From Promicromonospora sukumoe 327MFSha3.1 (GTDB taxonomy: Bacteria > Actinomycetota > Actinomycetes > Actinomycetales > Cellulomonadaceae): DNA of 64,000 nucleotides. Below are positions 31,369-41,013 of the stretch, piece by piece. The position numbers were made by a program, and so were the translations under genes. Every line of letters begins with the position of its first letter. The stretch's first letter is position 1. Under the pieces are notes generated by a model that did no database searches, was not told the origin of the DNA, and worked only from the letters and a program-made list of their open reading frames with translations. Location: positions 165,910 through 229,909 of the forward strand of contig NZ_ARQM01000017.1 of NCBI RefSeq assembly GCF_000385135.1, in the 5' to 3' direction.

Positions 31369-33423
31369 ATGACGAGCGATGCCACAGGAACCACGTCGGG
31401 AATCGACCTCGACGCACTCGACCCCGCCACCCGCCCGCAGGACGACCTGTACCGACACGTCAACGGGCGGTGGATCGACACCCACGAGATCCCCGCCGAC
31501 CGTGCGATGGACGGCGCCTTCCGCGACCTCTACGACCAGGCCGAGGTGCACGTCCGCGAGATCATCCAGGACGCGCCCACCGGGTCCCAGATCGGTGACC
31601 TGTACGCGAGCTTCATGGACACCGAGCGCATCGCCGCGCTCGGGACCACGCCCCTGGACGAGGACTTCGCGCTCATCCGTGAGGCCGCCGACGCCGCGGC
31701 CCTGACCCGCGCGCTCGGCACGCTGCAGCGCACGGGCGGCACGGCCGGCGTCCGCTTCTGGGTGGACAACGACGCGACCGACCCCGAGAAGTACGTCGTC
31801 TACCTGCGGCAGTCCGGGCTGGGCCTGCCCGACGAGGCGTACTACCGCGAGGAGCAGTACGCGGCGCTGCGCAAGAAGTACGTGCCGCACGTGGCCCGGA
31901 TGCTGCGCTTCACGCCGGTCCACGAGACCTGGGGCATCACGGCCGACGACGCCGCCCAGCGCGTGTACGAGGTCGAGAAGAAGCTGGCCGGCCACCACTG
32001 GGACGTGGTGCGCGACCGCGACGCGACCCTGACCTACAACCCGATGACGCTGTCCGCCCTGGTCGAGTCCGCGCCGGGCTTCGACTGGGTGGCCTGGGCC
32101 GAGGCGCTGGGCGTGCCGGCCGGCGCGTTCGACGACATCGTGGTCCGCGAGCCCGACTTCGCGACCGGCTTCGCCGCCCTGTGGAGCGAGCTGTCGCTGC
32201 TCGACTGGCAGCTCTGGATGACGTACCACGTGGTCAGCGCCCGGGCGCCGTACCTCACCGACGAGATCGTCGAGGCCAACTTCGACTTCTACGGCCGCAC
32301 CCTGACCGGCGCCCAGGAGGTGCGCGAGCGCTGGAAGCGCGGCGTGGCCCTCGTGGAGGGCGCCCTCGGCGAGGTCGTGGGCTCGGAGTACGTCGCGCGA
32401 CACTTCCCGCCGGCGAACAAGGCGAAGATGGACCGCCTCGTCGCCGCGCTGGTCGACGCGTACCGCGAGTCGATCCAGGGCCTCGACTGGATGACCGACG
32501 AGACCAAGGCGAAGGCGCTGACCAAGCTGGAGAAGTTCACGCCCAAGGTCGGCTACCCGGTGCGCTGGCGTGACTACTCCGGCCTGGAGGTCGACGCCGC
32601 CGACGTGGTCGGCAACGTGCGCCGGTCCAACGCGTTCGACCAGGACTTCGAGCTCGCCAAGATCGGCAAGCCGCTGGACCGCGACGAATGGTTCATGACG
32701 CCGCAGACCGTCAACGCCTACTACAACCCAGGCATGAACGAGATCGTGTTCCCCGCGGCGATCCTGCAGCCCCCGTTCTTCGACCCCGAGGCCGACGACG
32801 CCGTGAACTTCGGCGGCATCGGCGGCGTCATCGGGCACGAGATCGGGCACGGGTTCGACGACCAGGGCTCCAAGTACGACGGCGACGGCCGCCTCGAGGA
32901 CTGGTGGACCGACACCGACCGCGCCGAGTTCGAGAAGCGCACGAGCGCGCTGATCGCGCAGTACGACGCGTTCCGGCCTGCGCAGCTCGCGGGGTCGGCC
33001 GTCGAGGTGTCCGAGGCGTCCGAGGCGTCCGAGGGCTCCGAGGAGGGCGAGGGCGGCGGCGAGAGCGCCGCCGAGGCGCACGTGAACGGCAGCCTGACGA
33101 TCGGCGAGAACATCGGCGACCTAGGCGGGCTCTCGATCGCGATCAAGGCCTACCGGATCGCGCTCGGCAAGCCGCTGGACGAGGCGCCGGTCGTGGACGG
33201 GCTGACGGCCCTGGAGCGGATCTTCCTCGGCTGGGCCCAGGTGTGGCAGTCCAAGGGCCGCGACGAGGAGGTGCTGCGCCGTCTGGCGACCGACCCGCAC
33301 TCCCCCAACGAGTTCCGCTGCAACGGCGTGGTGAGCAACGTGGACGAGTTCTACGCGACCTACGACGTCCAGCCGGGCGACGCGCTGTACCTCGAGCCGG
33401 AGGCCCGGGTCCGCATCTGGTAG
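31369..33423 (+). CDS. M13 (neprilysin/PepO) family zinc metallopeptidase
   Basis: The 684-residue peptidase has the zinc site HEIGH (about residues 490-494) followed by GFDDQGSKYDGDG, and the third ligand in GENIGDLGG (E near 580). Active-site NAYYNPGMNEIVFPAAILQPPF lies before them. The N-terminus begins directly with the M13_N domain and has no signal, so it is cytoplasmic as in bacterial PepO. It cleaves oligopeptides. An unusual Glu/Ser/Gly-rich insert of about 25 residues lies between HEIGH and the ExxxD motif (about 544-568). The 33-bp inverted repeat follows 7 nt after the stop. Confidence 0.94.
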   Translation: MTSDATGTTSGIDLDALDPATRPQDDLYRHVNGRWIDTHEIPADRAMDGAFRDLYDQAEVHVREIIQDAPTGSQIGDLYASFMDTERIAALGTTPLDEDFALIREAADAAALTRALGTLQRTGGTAGVRFWVDNDATDPEKYVVYLRQSGLGLPDEAYYREEQYAALRKKYVPHVARMLRFTPVHETWGITADDAAQRVYEVEKKLAGHHWDVVRDRDATLTYNPMTLSALVESAPGFDWVAWAEALGVPAGAFDDIVVREPDFATGFAALWSELSLLDWQLWMTYHVVSARAPYLTDEIVEANFDFYGRTLTGAQEVRERWKRGVALVEGALGEVVGSEYVARHFPPANKAKMDRLVAALVDAYRESIQGLDWMTDETKAKALTKLEKFTPKVGYPVRWRDYSGLEVDAADVVGNVRRSNAFDQDFELAKIGKPLDRDEWFMTPQTVNAYYNPGMNEIVFPAAILQPPFFDPEADDAVNFGGIGGVIGHEIGHGFDDQGSKYDGDGRLEDWWTDTDRAEFEKRTSALIAQYDAFRPAQLAGSAVEVSEASEASEGSEEGEGGGESAAEAHVNGSLTIGENIGDLGGLSIAIKAYRIALGKPLDEAPVVDGLTALERIFLGWAQVWQSKGRDEEVLRRLATDPHSPNEFRCNGVVSNVDEFYATYDVQPGDALYLEPEARVRIW

Positions 33424-33430
33424 TCGCCCC

Positions 33431-33500
33431 TCACCTTTGAGGCCTAAGTTTCTTCGCTTTGGAGCAGTCCAAAGCGAAGAAACTTAGGCCTCAAAGGTGA
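33431..33500. repeat. Three-copy palindrome family, copy A (perfect 33-bp arms)
   Basis: Arms 33431-33463 and 33468-33500 are perfectly complementary around a 4-nt loop. The inner core GGCCTAAGTTTCTTCGC is shared with copies at 50211 and 62171. It lies 7 nt after the M13 gene and 49 nt from the end of the convergent pepN. It likely terminates both genes. The core is much richer in A+T than the host DNA. Confidence 0.88.
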
Positions 33501-33549
33501 GCAGGCGAGGCGGCCCGGCCAGTGAGGCCTGGCCGGGCCGCCCCGGGCG

Positions 33550-36138
33550 TCAGGCGTCCTTGGCCTGGGCCTTCAGGGCGCGGTCCGTGCCCGCCAGCGC
33601 CTCGACGACCAGCCGGCGCAGCGCCGGGGCGGCGTCCGCGTTCGCCTCCAGCCAGGCCTTCGTCGCGTCGCGCAGCTCCGCCGACGCCAGCGGGGCCGGG
33701 TAGAAGCCCTCGATGATCTCCTCGGCGATGTGGTAGCTGCGCTCGTCCCACACCTTGAGCACGGCGTCCAGGTACGGCTGCACGACGTCGGCCAGCGGGG
33801 CCGGGTCGTTGACGTGCAGGAACCCGAGCCCGGTGTTCCGGATGATCGCGTTCGGCACGTCGGCGGCGTCGACCACCGAGGACAGGGCGGCGAGCTTGCC
33901 CTCGACCGTCGGCTTGGCGGCCCGGGCCCGGGCCGCGGACTGCCGGCCCGTCGCGGTGTCGTCGGCGGCCAGCGTGGTGTCGATCTCCGCGTCGCCGGCG
34001 GCGCCGTTGAGCACGAGGCCCTCCAGCAGCTCCCACCGCAGGTCGGTGTCGATCTCCAGGCCGTCGAGCGCGACGGACCCGTCCAGCAGGCCGGAGAGCG
34101 TCGCGACGTGCGCGGGCGTCGAGGCCACGTGCGCGAAGAACTTCACGAGCTGGAACTGCGTGTCCGACCCGGCGGCCGCGTCGCCCACGAGCGACCACAG
34201 CGTGTCGCCCACCTGGGCGAGCGTCGCCGCGCGGGCCGACGGCGCCACGAACTGCTTGGCGGCCAGCACCATCTGGTTCAGCGTGGTGCGCAGCGTCGTG
34301 GACTCGGTCTCGCCGGCGATGCCGCCCAGCACGAGCTGCACGTACTCCGACGCCGGCACCTCGCCGTCGCGCACCGCGTCCCAGACCGAGCCCCAGACAA
34401 GGGACCGCGCCAGCGGGTCGGTGATGTCAGCCAGGTGCTCCAGCGCGACGCGGAGCGAGTCGGCGTCGAGGCGGATCTTCGCGTAGGCGAGGTCCTGGTC
34501 GTTGAGCAGCACGAGCGCCGGGCGGTCGAGCTCCACGAGCTCCTTGACGTCGGTCCGCGGCCCGTCGACGTCGACCTCGACGAAGCGCGTGCGCGCCAGC
34601 TCTCCGCCGTCGGACAGGCTGTAGAAGCCGATGCCGAGGCGGTGCGGGCGGATGGTGGGCCACTCGGCGGGCGCCGTCTGCTCCACGACGAACGACATGA
34701 TGCGGCCGTGGCTGTCCGTCTCGATGACCGGGCGCAGCGTGTTGACGCCGGCCGTCTCGAGCCACAGCTTGGACCATGCCTTGAGGTCGCGGCCGCTGGT
34801 GGCCTCGAGCTCGGTGAGCAGGTCGGGCAGCTCGGTGTTGCCCCACGCGTGCTTGCCGAAGTAGGCGGACACGCCCGCGATGAACGCGTCCCGGCCCACC
34901 CAGGCCACGAGCTGCTTGAGCACCGAGGCGCCCTTGGCGTACGTGATGCCGTCGAAGTTGACCTGGACGTCCTCCAGGTCCTTGATCTCGGCGACGATCG
35001 GGTGCGTGGACGGGAGCTGGTCCTGCTTGTACGCCCACGACTTCTCCATCGCGGAGAACGTGGTCCAGGCCGCCTCGAACTCGGTGGCCTCGGCCGTGGC
35101 GAGCGTGGAGGCGTACTCGGCGAACGACTCGTTCAGCCAGAGGTCGTTCCACCACTTCATGGTGACCAGGTCGCCGAACCACATGTGCGCCAGCTCGTGC
35201 AGGATCGTCACGACGCGGCGCTCACGCACGGCCTCGGTCACCTTGGAGCGGAAGACGTACGACTCCGTGAAGGTGACGCAGCCCGCGTTCTCCATGGCGC
35301 CCATGTTGTACTCGGGCACGAACAGCTGGTCGTACTTGGTGAACGGGTACGGCACGCCGAACGTGGACTCGTAGAACTCGAAGCCCTGGCGGGTCTTCTC
35401 GAAGATGTAGTCGGCGTCGAAGTGCGCGGAGAGCGACTTGCGGCAGAACGCGCCGAGCGGGATCTCACGGCCGTCCGACGACGTCAGGGACGAGCGGACC
35501 ACCGCGTACGGGCCCGCGACGAGCGCCGTGATGTAGGTCGAGATGCGACCGGTGGGCTCGAACGTCCAGGTCGCGGCCTCGACGTCGTCCCCGCCGGTCG
35601 AGCCGCCCCCGCTGGTCGAGCCTGTCGGGACCGCGACCGGCTCCGGCGTCGGCTCGTTGCTCACGACCTCCCACGCGGCGGGCGCGGTCACGGTGAACTG
35701 GAACGTGGCCTTGAGGTCGGGCTGCTCGAAGCAGGCGAACACGCGGCGCGCGTCCGGCACCTCGAACTGGGTATAGAGGTACACCTCGCCGTCGACGGGG
35801 TCGACGAAGCGGTGCAGGCCCTCGCCGGTGTTCGTGTAGCCGCAGTCGGCGACGACCACGAGCTCGTTGTCCGCGGCCAGCCCGTCCAGGGCGATCCGCG
35901 AGTCGGCGAACACGACGGCGGGGTCCAGCTCGCGGCCGTTCAGCGTCACGGACCGCACGGCCGGTGCGACCAGGTCGACGAAGGTCGAGGCTCCCTCGGT
36001 CGCGGTGAAGCGCAGCGTCGTGGCGGACGCGAAAGTGTCCGGACCGGTGGTCAGGTCCAGCGCGATCTCGTACGACTCGACCGCTACGACGCCGGCGCGT
36101 TCGACCGCCTCGGCGCGGGTCAGGTTCTCTCCGGGCAC
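33550..36138 (-). CDS. pepN: Aminopeptidase N (M1 family)
   Basis: The 862-residue zinc aminopeptidase has the exopeptidase motif GAMEN (about residue 278), the zinc site HELAHMWFGDLVTMKWWNDLWLNE (HELAH at about 314), and the long ERAP1-like C-terminal domain. It removes N-terminal residues from peptides in the cytoplasm. A glycine/serine-rich insert near residues 168-180 (TGSTSGGGSTGGDD) is encoded by a fragment of a dispersed repeat (35600-35635). The start gives MPGENLTRAEA, typical of actinobacterial PepN. A 208-nt gap separates it from the divergent membrane-protein gene. Confidence 0.95.
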   Translation of the reverse strand: MPGENLTRAEAVERAGVVAVESYEIALDLTTGPDTFASATTLRFTATEGASTFVDLVAPAVRSVTLNGRELDPAVVFADSRIALDGLAADNELVVVADCGYTNTGEGLHRFVDPVDGEVYLYTQFEVPDARRVFACFEQPDLKATFQFTVTAPAAWEVVSNEPTPEPVAVPTGSTSGGGSTGGDDVEAATWTFEPTGRISTYITALVAGPYAVVRSSLTSSDGREIPLGAFCRKSLSAHFDADYIFEKTRQGFEFYESTFGVPYPFTKYDQLFVPEYNMGAMENAGCVTFTESYVFRSKVTEAVRERRVVTILHELAHMWFGDLVTMKWWNDLWLNESFAEYASTLATAEATEFEAAWTTFSAMEKSWAYKQDQLPSTHPIVAEIKDLEDVQVNFDGITYAKGASVLKQLVAWVGRDAFIAGVSAYFGKHAWGNTELPDLLTELEATSGRDLKAWSKLWLETAGVNTLRPVIETDSHGRIMSFVVEQTAPAEWPTIRPHRLGIGFYSLSDGGELARTRFVEVDVDGPRTDVKELVELDRPALVLLNDQDLAYAKIRLDADSLRVALEHLADITDPLARSLVWGSVWDAVRDGEVPASEYVQLVLGGIAGETESTTLRTTLNQMVLAAKQFVAPSARAATLAQVGDTLWSLVGDAAAGSDTQFQLVKFFAHVASTPAHVATLSGLLDGSVALDGLEIDTDLRWELLEGLVLNGAAGDAEIDTTLAADDTATGRQSAARARAAKPTVEGKLAALSSVVDAADVPNAIIRNTGLGFLHVNDPAPLADVVQPYLDAVLKVWDERSYHIAEEIIEGFYPAPLASAELRDATKAWLEANADAAPALRRLVVEALAGTDRALKAQAKDA
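35600..35635. repeat. Half copy of the CTCGAC-type repeat inside pepN
   Basis: GCTGGTCGAGCCTGTCGGGA (35611 onward) differs by only a few bases from one arm of the palindrome at 37382. A second GGTCGAG lies just before it. The insert is in frame and encodes a flexible Gly/Ser stretch absent from the usual M1 alignment. Confidence 0.55.
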
Positions 36139-36346
36139 GGGCCCTCCACGTCTGTCTGCTCATGGGCGCCGAACGGCGCCCCGCGCGTCGGAAAAACGCG
36201 CTTTATCGGTTGGCTTCTCGTCCGGTGTGTGAACTACCTGCGACGACTCGTCGATCATGCCACGCAGGAGTAACAGCGAGTAACGCCTTTGTGTACGATC
36301 AACCGCGGTCGCCCAGACCGACCGATTTGAGCTGAGGAGTTGCCCG

Positions 36347-37369
36347 ATGTCCGGCACTGTGCCGCCCCCGCCACCGCCACCGGGCGGCAGCCCTGATGAG
36401 GAGCCCACGGCTCCCCTCCAGGAGCAGCACCCCGCCACCATGCCCACGCCTGTCCAGCAGGCGCCGGTGCAGCGTGTCTCGGCGGCGACGCGCAAGCCGC
36501 CCGCCATCTCGCCGACCAACCAGTTCGCCCAGGCCGTCACCCCCGCCCCGGCCGCACCGGGCGCGCCCCGGGTGCAGTCCGTGCAGCGCGGCGGCGACCC
36601 GACGATGCAGCAGCAGTACTACCCCGAGCAGTACCAGCAGCAGGGGTACGCGCAGCAGGGCGGCTACCAGCAGCAGCAGCAGCCCGGCCAGTACCAGCCG
36701 CAGGGGCAGTACCAGCAGCAGGGCCAGTACCAGCAGCAGCCCGCGCAGTACCAGCCGCAGGGCTACGACCAGTACGGCCAGCCGGTCTACGCCGGCCAGC
36801 CCGGCGGCTACCAGCAGGAGCCCGAGCGCAAGAAGCTCAGCCCCGGCTGGATCGCGTTCATCGCCCTGGACGTGTTGCTCGTGGTCGCCGCGATCGTGTT
36901 CGCCGTGAACCTGCTCGGCTCCCCCGACACCTCCGCCTCGGGCGGAGGCGAGTCCTCGGCCGCCGAGCAGTCGACCGAGCCGGAGGCCGAGGAGGGCCTG
37001 GAGACCGACGGCGGCGCCGGGGTCGAGACCTTCGCCGCGCCGTCGCTCAACATCACCTGCACGATCTCCGCCGACGCCGCGACCTGCGGCATCGCGGAGC
37101 TCAACCAGAAGCCCGCCCCCGACGCCTCCTGCGGCGGTGCCTCCGGCTACGTCGCGAAGGTCGACCCGACCGGCAACGTGACCCAGCCGTGCGTGGCCAA
37201 GAACGACCAGCCCAAGGCCGCCGGCGGCGACGTCCCGATCCTGAAGTACGACGCCACGAAGAAGGCCCACGGCTTCACGTGCACCAGCGCCAAGACCGGC
37301 GTGACCTGCGTGGCGGACGAGACCGGCAGCGGCTTCTCGATCGCCCGCGCGGGCATCGGGCAGGCCTGA
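36347..37369 (+). CDS. Single-pass membrane protein with a Gln/Tyr/Pro-rich cytoplasmic domain
   Basis: The 340-residue protein has a cytoplasmic part beginning with a polyproline stretch, then a strongly biased region (about residues 86-158) made of QQQ, QYQPQG and GY units, one membrane helix (about 168-190, WIAFIALDVLLVVAAIVFAV), an acidic linker (192-225), and an extracellular domain with six Cys (about 233-340: ITCTISADAATCGIAEL, DASCGG, TQPCVAK, FTCTS, VTCVAD). No signal peptide is needed. The Q/Y repeats resemble prion-like or phase-separating segments. GAGGAG precedes the ATG. Function unknown; cell-envelope signalling or scaffold is possible. Confidence 0.8.
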   Translation: MSGTVPPPPPPPGGSPDEEPTAPLQEQHPATMPTPVQQAPVQRVSAATRKPPAISPTNQFAQAVTPAPAAPGAPRVQSVQRGGDPTMQQQYYPEQYQQQGYAQQGGYQQQQQPGQYQPQGQYQQQGQYQQQPAQYQPQGYDQYGQPVYAGQPGGYQQEPERKKLSPGWIAFIALDVLLVVAAIVFAVNLLGSPDTSASGGGESSAAEQSTEPEAEEGLETDGGAGVETFAAPSLNITCTISADAATCGIAELNQKPAPDASCGGASGYVAKVDPTGNVTQPCVAKNDQPKAAGGDVPILKYDATKKAHGFTCTSAKTGVTCVADETGSGFSIARAGIGQA

Positions 37370-37381
37370 CCCTTACCCAGC

Positions 37382-37427
37382 GCTGGTCGAGCTTGTCGAG
37401 ACCCGGGTCTCGACAAGCTCGACCAGC
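37382..37427. repeat. CTCGAC-type perfect palindrome (23-bp arms), terminator position
   Basis: The 46-base perfect palindrome with arm start GCTGGTCGAGCTTGTCGAGA has no loop bases (centre ACCCGGGT). It lies 12 nt after the Q-rich protein gene and 17 nt from the end of the convergent malQ, so it can terminate both. Related copies occur inside the GTPase gene (45466-45524) and, as a half copy, inside pepN. Confidence 0.85.
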
Positions 37428-37444
37428 ACTGTCGTCACGGCGGG

Positions 37445-39694
37445 TTATGCCGGCGGCTCCTCGTTCATCACCGTGACGAGGGAGCGCAGGCGGGCGTTGC
37501 TGAACAGGTCCTCCAGCATCACCACCGTGCCCGCCGAGTCCGCCAGCGGCACCCGCCAGTTCGGGTACTCGGAGTCGGTGCCGGGCTGGTTCTGCGCCCG
37601 GCGCTCGCCCACGGCGTCGGCCAGCGACACCCCCACCAGCGCCGCCGGCGTGTCCTTGAGGTAGCGGTGCAGGCCCTCGACCAGCTCGCGCTCCGACGGG
37701 TCGAACGTCGTCAGGCCGCGCCGCGAGAGCGCCTCCACCAGCGACTCGCGCTCCTGCCGGGCGCGCCCGCGCAGGACCTGCGCGTCCTCCGTGAGCAGCC
37801 CGAGGCGTTCGCGCAGGTCCACGTGCTCGCCCGCGAGGTAGCCCGCGGTGGGCGGCAGGTCGTGCGTCGTGACGGTGGCCAGGGCCTGGGCGCGGTACGC
37901 CTCCGGCTCGACCGGCACCCCGTCGGCGTCCCGCTCGAAGAGCAGCACGGACGTGCCGAGGATGCCGCGCTCGGCGAGGTAGTCGCGGATCCACGGCTCG
38001 AACGTGCCGAGGTCCTCGCCGACGACGGCGACCCCGGCGCGGTGCGCCTCCAGGCACAGGATGCCGATGAGCGCCTCGTGGTCGTAGGTGACGTACGCGC
38101 CGGCCGACGCGCGCGCCCCGCCCGGGATCCACCAGAGCCGGAAGAGCCCGAGGATGTGGTCCACGCGCAGGCCGCCGCAGTGCCGCAGCACGGTGCGCAG
38201 CATCTCGCGGTAGGGCGCGTAGCCCACCTTCGCCAGCGCGCGCGGGTGCCACGGCGGCTGGGACCAGTTCTGGCCCTGCTGGTTGTACATGTCCGGCGGG
38301 GCGCCCACGGACACGCCGCGGGCGAGGACGGCGGCGTCCGCCCAGGCGTCGGCGCCCTCCGGGTTCGAGCCGACGGCGAGGTCCTTGAACACACCCATCC
38401 GCATGCCCGCGTCGAGGCCGGCGCGGTGCGCGGCGCGCAGCTGCTCGTCGGCCACCCACTGCAGCCAGCAGTAGAACTGCACGCGGTCGGACAGCGCGTT
38501 GCGCAGCGTCTGGACGCCGGACGAGCCCGGGTCGGCGAGCTCGACGGGCCAGTCACGGCCGTCGAGGTGCTCCTTGATGGCGCACCAGGTGGCGAAGTCC
38601 ACCAGGCCCCGGCCCTGGGCCAGCACGAACTCGTCGAAGGCGGTCTGGCGGGCCGCCGAGCGGGGCGCGGTGTACACGACCTCCAGCGCGGCCTTCTTGG
38701 CCTCCCAGATCGCGTCGCGGTCGATCGGGCCGGAGTCCTCGGACAGCTCCCTGACGGGCTCGGCGGCCCACTCGACGAGCGAGCGGTCCGCGGCCGAGAG
38801 GTACGCCGTCTCACGGATGTCCTCGACCCGGATGTACAGGGGCGACATGAACCGGCGGGAGGTGGGCAGGTACGGGCTCGGGGTCACCGGCAGCACCGGC
38901 TCGGTGGCGTGCAGCGGGTTGACCGCAACGAAGTCGGCCCCGCCGTTGTGCGCCGTCTGCCATGCCAGGTCGGCCAGGTCGGCGAGGTCGCCCATGCCCC
39001 AGGAGTCGCGGGAGCGCACCGAGTAGAGCTGGACCATGAAGCCCCAGGCCTGCTTGCGCGCGATCTTCTTGCGCAGCTCCAGCTTCGCTGGGGTCACGAC
39101 GAGCGTGGCCTGCGCCGTCTGCCCGCCCGACTCGGCACGCAGCGTGTGCCAGCCGAGCGGCAGGGTGTCCGGGAGCGTGAACGTCGCCCGGCCCACCTTG
39201 CGGCTGTCCACGGTGCGCGGCTCGGTGTAGACGTCGGCCTGGCGTAGCTGCACGCGCGTGCCCCGCACCGTGGCGAACGAGCCCGTCGCGGTCGTGGCGC
39301 CGGGTGCCGCCACCCGCCAGGGCGTGGCGCTGACCGGCACGGCGGGCGTCTCGGTCTGCTCCAGCTCGACCCACGCGGTCACGTCCGCGCCGTCGGCCAC
39401 GTGCACCGCGACCTGTACCTCGGTGCCCTCCCGCGTGACGACCGTGGGCGGGAGCATCGTGCGCCACTCGTCGTCGCGGGCCCGCTCCAGGCTGGCCGTG
39501 ACGGCCCCCGGGGTCGACGCCTGGACGCCGAGCGCCTCCAGCACCGCGACGAGCGTCGAGGAGCTGACCTGCTGCTCGACGCCGTCGTGGTCGGTGTACT
39601 CGCACTGCACGCCGTGGGCGGTCGCCAGCTCGGTCAGCTCCGCGGGCACGGCGGATCCGTCTCCGGTGGCCCCGGGCATCGGTTCGTCGGTCAC
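37445..39694 (-). CDS. malQ: 4-alpha-glucanotransferase (amylomaltase)
   Basis: The 749-residue GH77 enzyme has an actinobacterial N-terminal beta-sandwich region (about 1-190) followed by the catalytic barrel: WGMGDLADLADLAW, NPLHATEPV, catalytic nucleophile in LRVDHILGLFRLWW, acid in VVGEDLGTF, and TTHDLPPTAGYLAG. It disproportionates maltodextrins during glycogen or maltose use. The GTG at 39692-39694 was chosen because AGGA lies 9 nt upstream; an upstream ATG has no ribosome site. It is single, between the palindrome and mscS. Confidence 0.94.
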   Translation of the reverse strand: MTDEPMPGATGDGSAVPAELTELATAHGVQCEYTDHDGVEQQVSSSTLVAVLEALGVQASTPGAVTASLERARDDEWRTMLPPTVVTREGTEVQVAVHVADGADVTAWVELEQTETPAVPVSATPWRVAAPGATTATGSFATVRGTRVQLRQADVYTEPRTVDSRKVGRATFTLPDTLPLGWHTLRAESGGQTAQATLVVTPAKLELRKKIARKQAWGFMVQLYSVRSRDSWGMGDLADLADLAWQTAHNGGADFVAVNPLHATEPVLPVTPSPYLPTSRRFMSPLYIRVEDIRETAYLSAADRSLVEWAAEPVRELSEDSGPIDRDAIWEAKKAALEVVYTAPRSAARQTAFDEFVLAQGRGLVDFATWCAIKEHLDGRDWPVELADPGSSGVQTLRNALSDRVQFYCWLQWVADEQLRAAHRAGLDAGMRMGVFKDLAVGSNPEGADAWADAAVLARGVSVGAPPDMYNQQGQNWSQPPWHPRALAKVGYAPYREMLRTVLRHCGGLRVDHILGLFRLWWIPGGARASAGAYVTYDHEALIGILCLEAHRAGVAVVGEDLGTFEPWIRDYLAERGILGTSVLLFERDADGVPVEPEAYRAQALATVTTHDLPPTAGYLAGEHVDLRERLGLLTEDAQVLRGRARQERESLVEALSRRGLTTFDPSERELVEGLHRYLKDTPAALVGVSLADAVGERRAQNQPGTDSEYPNWRVPLADSAGTVVMLEDLFSNARLRSLVTVMNEEPPA

Positions 39695-39768
39695 AAGGAA
39701 AGATCCTGCCATCTACCGACGCGTACCGGGCGCAACCAGGCCCGAAAACCTCACCCGGCCCTGCGCCG

Positions 39769-40824
39769 TCAGCTGACGCCGGGGGTGTCTCCCGCGACCG
39801 CCTCGTCGAACGGGGTGGGCGCCGAGCGCGCGACGATCCCGGCGTCGAGCAGCGCCGCGTGGGCCGCGACGCGCAGCGAGCGGGCGACGGCCCACTGCTG
39901 GGCGGGGCGCACCTGGGCGTGCAGCGTGAAGGTCAGGCCGCCCTGGTCGACGTCGTCCACGCCGCGCACCGACGGCGTCTCCAGGAGGCTGTCGGCCAGC
40001 TCGGGGTCGTTCTTGACCCGGTCGACGGCGCGGCCGAGGGCGGCGCGCACCGCGTCGATGTCGGCGCCGAGCGGCACCTGCACGGGGGCGACCGCGCGGC
40101 TCCACTCCTGGGTGCGGTTGCCCGCGCGCAGGATCTCGCCGTTGCGGACGTACCAGAGGGTGCCGTCGAAGGCCCGCACCTGGGTGAGCCGCAGGCCCAT
40201 GGTCTCGACCGTGCCGACCACGCCGGCGCCGAGGTCCACGTTGTCGCCCACGCCGAACTGGTCCTCGATGAGCAGGAACACGCCGGAGATGAAGTCCTTG
40301 ACCAGGCTCTGCGCGCCGAAACCGAGCGCGACGCCCACGACGCCGGCGGAGGCCAGGAGCGGGGCGACGGGCCAGCCGACCGTCTGCATGATCGAGAGCA
40401 CCATGACGGTGCCGATCACGATGTTCACGGCGGAGTTCAGCACCGAGCCGACGGTCCGCGCCCGCTGGGCGCGCCGCTCGGCCGCGCGCGGGTTGACCGC
40501 GCCGAAGACGTCGGCCAGCGCCTGGGGCGTCATCAGCGCGTTCTTGCGCTTGCGCTTGGTGGTGGCTCCCGAGACGGCGCCGGGCGTGGTCACCGGGATG
40601 GTGCCCGTGGTGGTGCCCACCGGCGGCGCGGCGGTCTCGACGACCGCGCGGGGCTTCTGGCCGATGGCGATGCGCTCGGTGAGGGCCGTGACCACACGGC
40701 GCAGGACGGCGATGGCGACGGTACCGCCGACCAGGATCAGGATGACGGTCAGGGGCTTGTCGCCGAACCAGACCCAGAAGTCCTCGGCGCTGTCGAACAC
40801 GGAGGCAGCAAGAGACTCGAACAC
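39769..40824 (-). CDS. Small-conductance mechanosensitive channel (MscS family)
   Basis: The protein has 351 residues (GTG start; an upstream GTG at 40926 would add 34). It has a first membrane segment (PLTVILILVGGTVAIAVL), a basic linker with KRKRK, further segments (VGSVLNSAVNIVIGTVMVLSIM) and the MscS pore helix and beta domain (LASAGVVGVALGFGAQSLVKDFISGVFLLIEDQFGVGDNVDLG). It releases solutes on hypo-osmotic shock. The C-terminal part ends in the usual alpha/beta domain. Its upstream region meets the EIIB gene's terminator. Confidence 0.9.
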   Translation of the reverse strand: MFESLAASVFDSAEDFWVWFGDKPLTVILILVGGTVAIAVLRRVVTALTERIAIGQKPRAVVETAAPPVGTTTGTIPVTTPGAVSGATTKRKRKNALMTPQALADVFGAVNPRAAERRAQRARTVGSVLNSAVNIVIGTVMVLSIMQTVGWPVAPLLASAGVVGVALGFGAQSLVKDFISGVFLLIEDQFGVGDNVDLGAGVVGTVETMGLRLTQVRAFDGTLWYVRNGEILRAGNRTQEWSRAVAPVQVPLGADIDAVRAALGRAVDRVKNDPELADSLLETPSVRGVDDVDQGGLTFTLHAQVRPAQQWAVARSLRVAAHAALLDAGIVARSAPTPFDEAVAGDTPGVS

Positions 40825-40951
40825 GACACGAACGCTACTCGGGTCGGCGCCCGCGATCAGGCATCTCGGCCCGGGTCCGAGGGACCACTGCGCGATTTTC
40901 ACAGCCCGTTCGCGTCGCGGTTGCACGCCGTCGGGCCGTCGTGAAGCAGAT

Positions 40952-40981
40952 CACGGGCCCGGGACGAGTCCCGGGCCCGTG
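40952..40981 (-). terminator. Terminator of the EIIB gene
   Basis: A perfect 14-bp stem (arm CACGGGCCCGGGAC) with a 2-nt apparent loop lies 32 nt beyond the stop of the EIIB gene on the minus strand and separates it from mscS. Confidence 0.75.
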
Positions 40982-41013
40982 CACGTCACACTCTCTGGCT
41001 CACGCCCTCGTGA

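Noticed and set aside
33730..36273. A plus-strand frame of 847 codons opposite pepN
   Set aside because: The minus strand has GAMEN and HELAH in an 862-residue M1 enzyme. The opposite frame shows no recognisable protein features.
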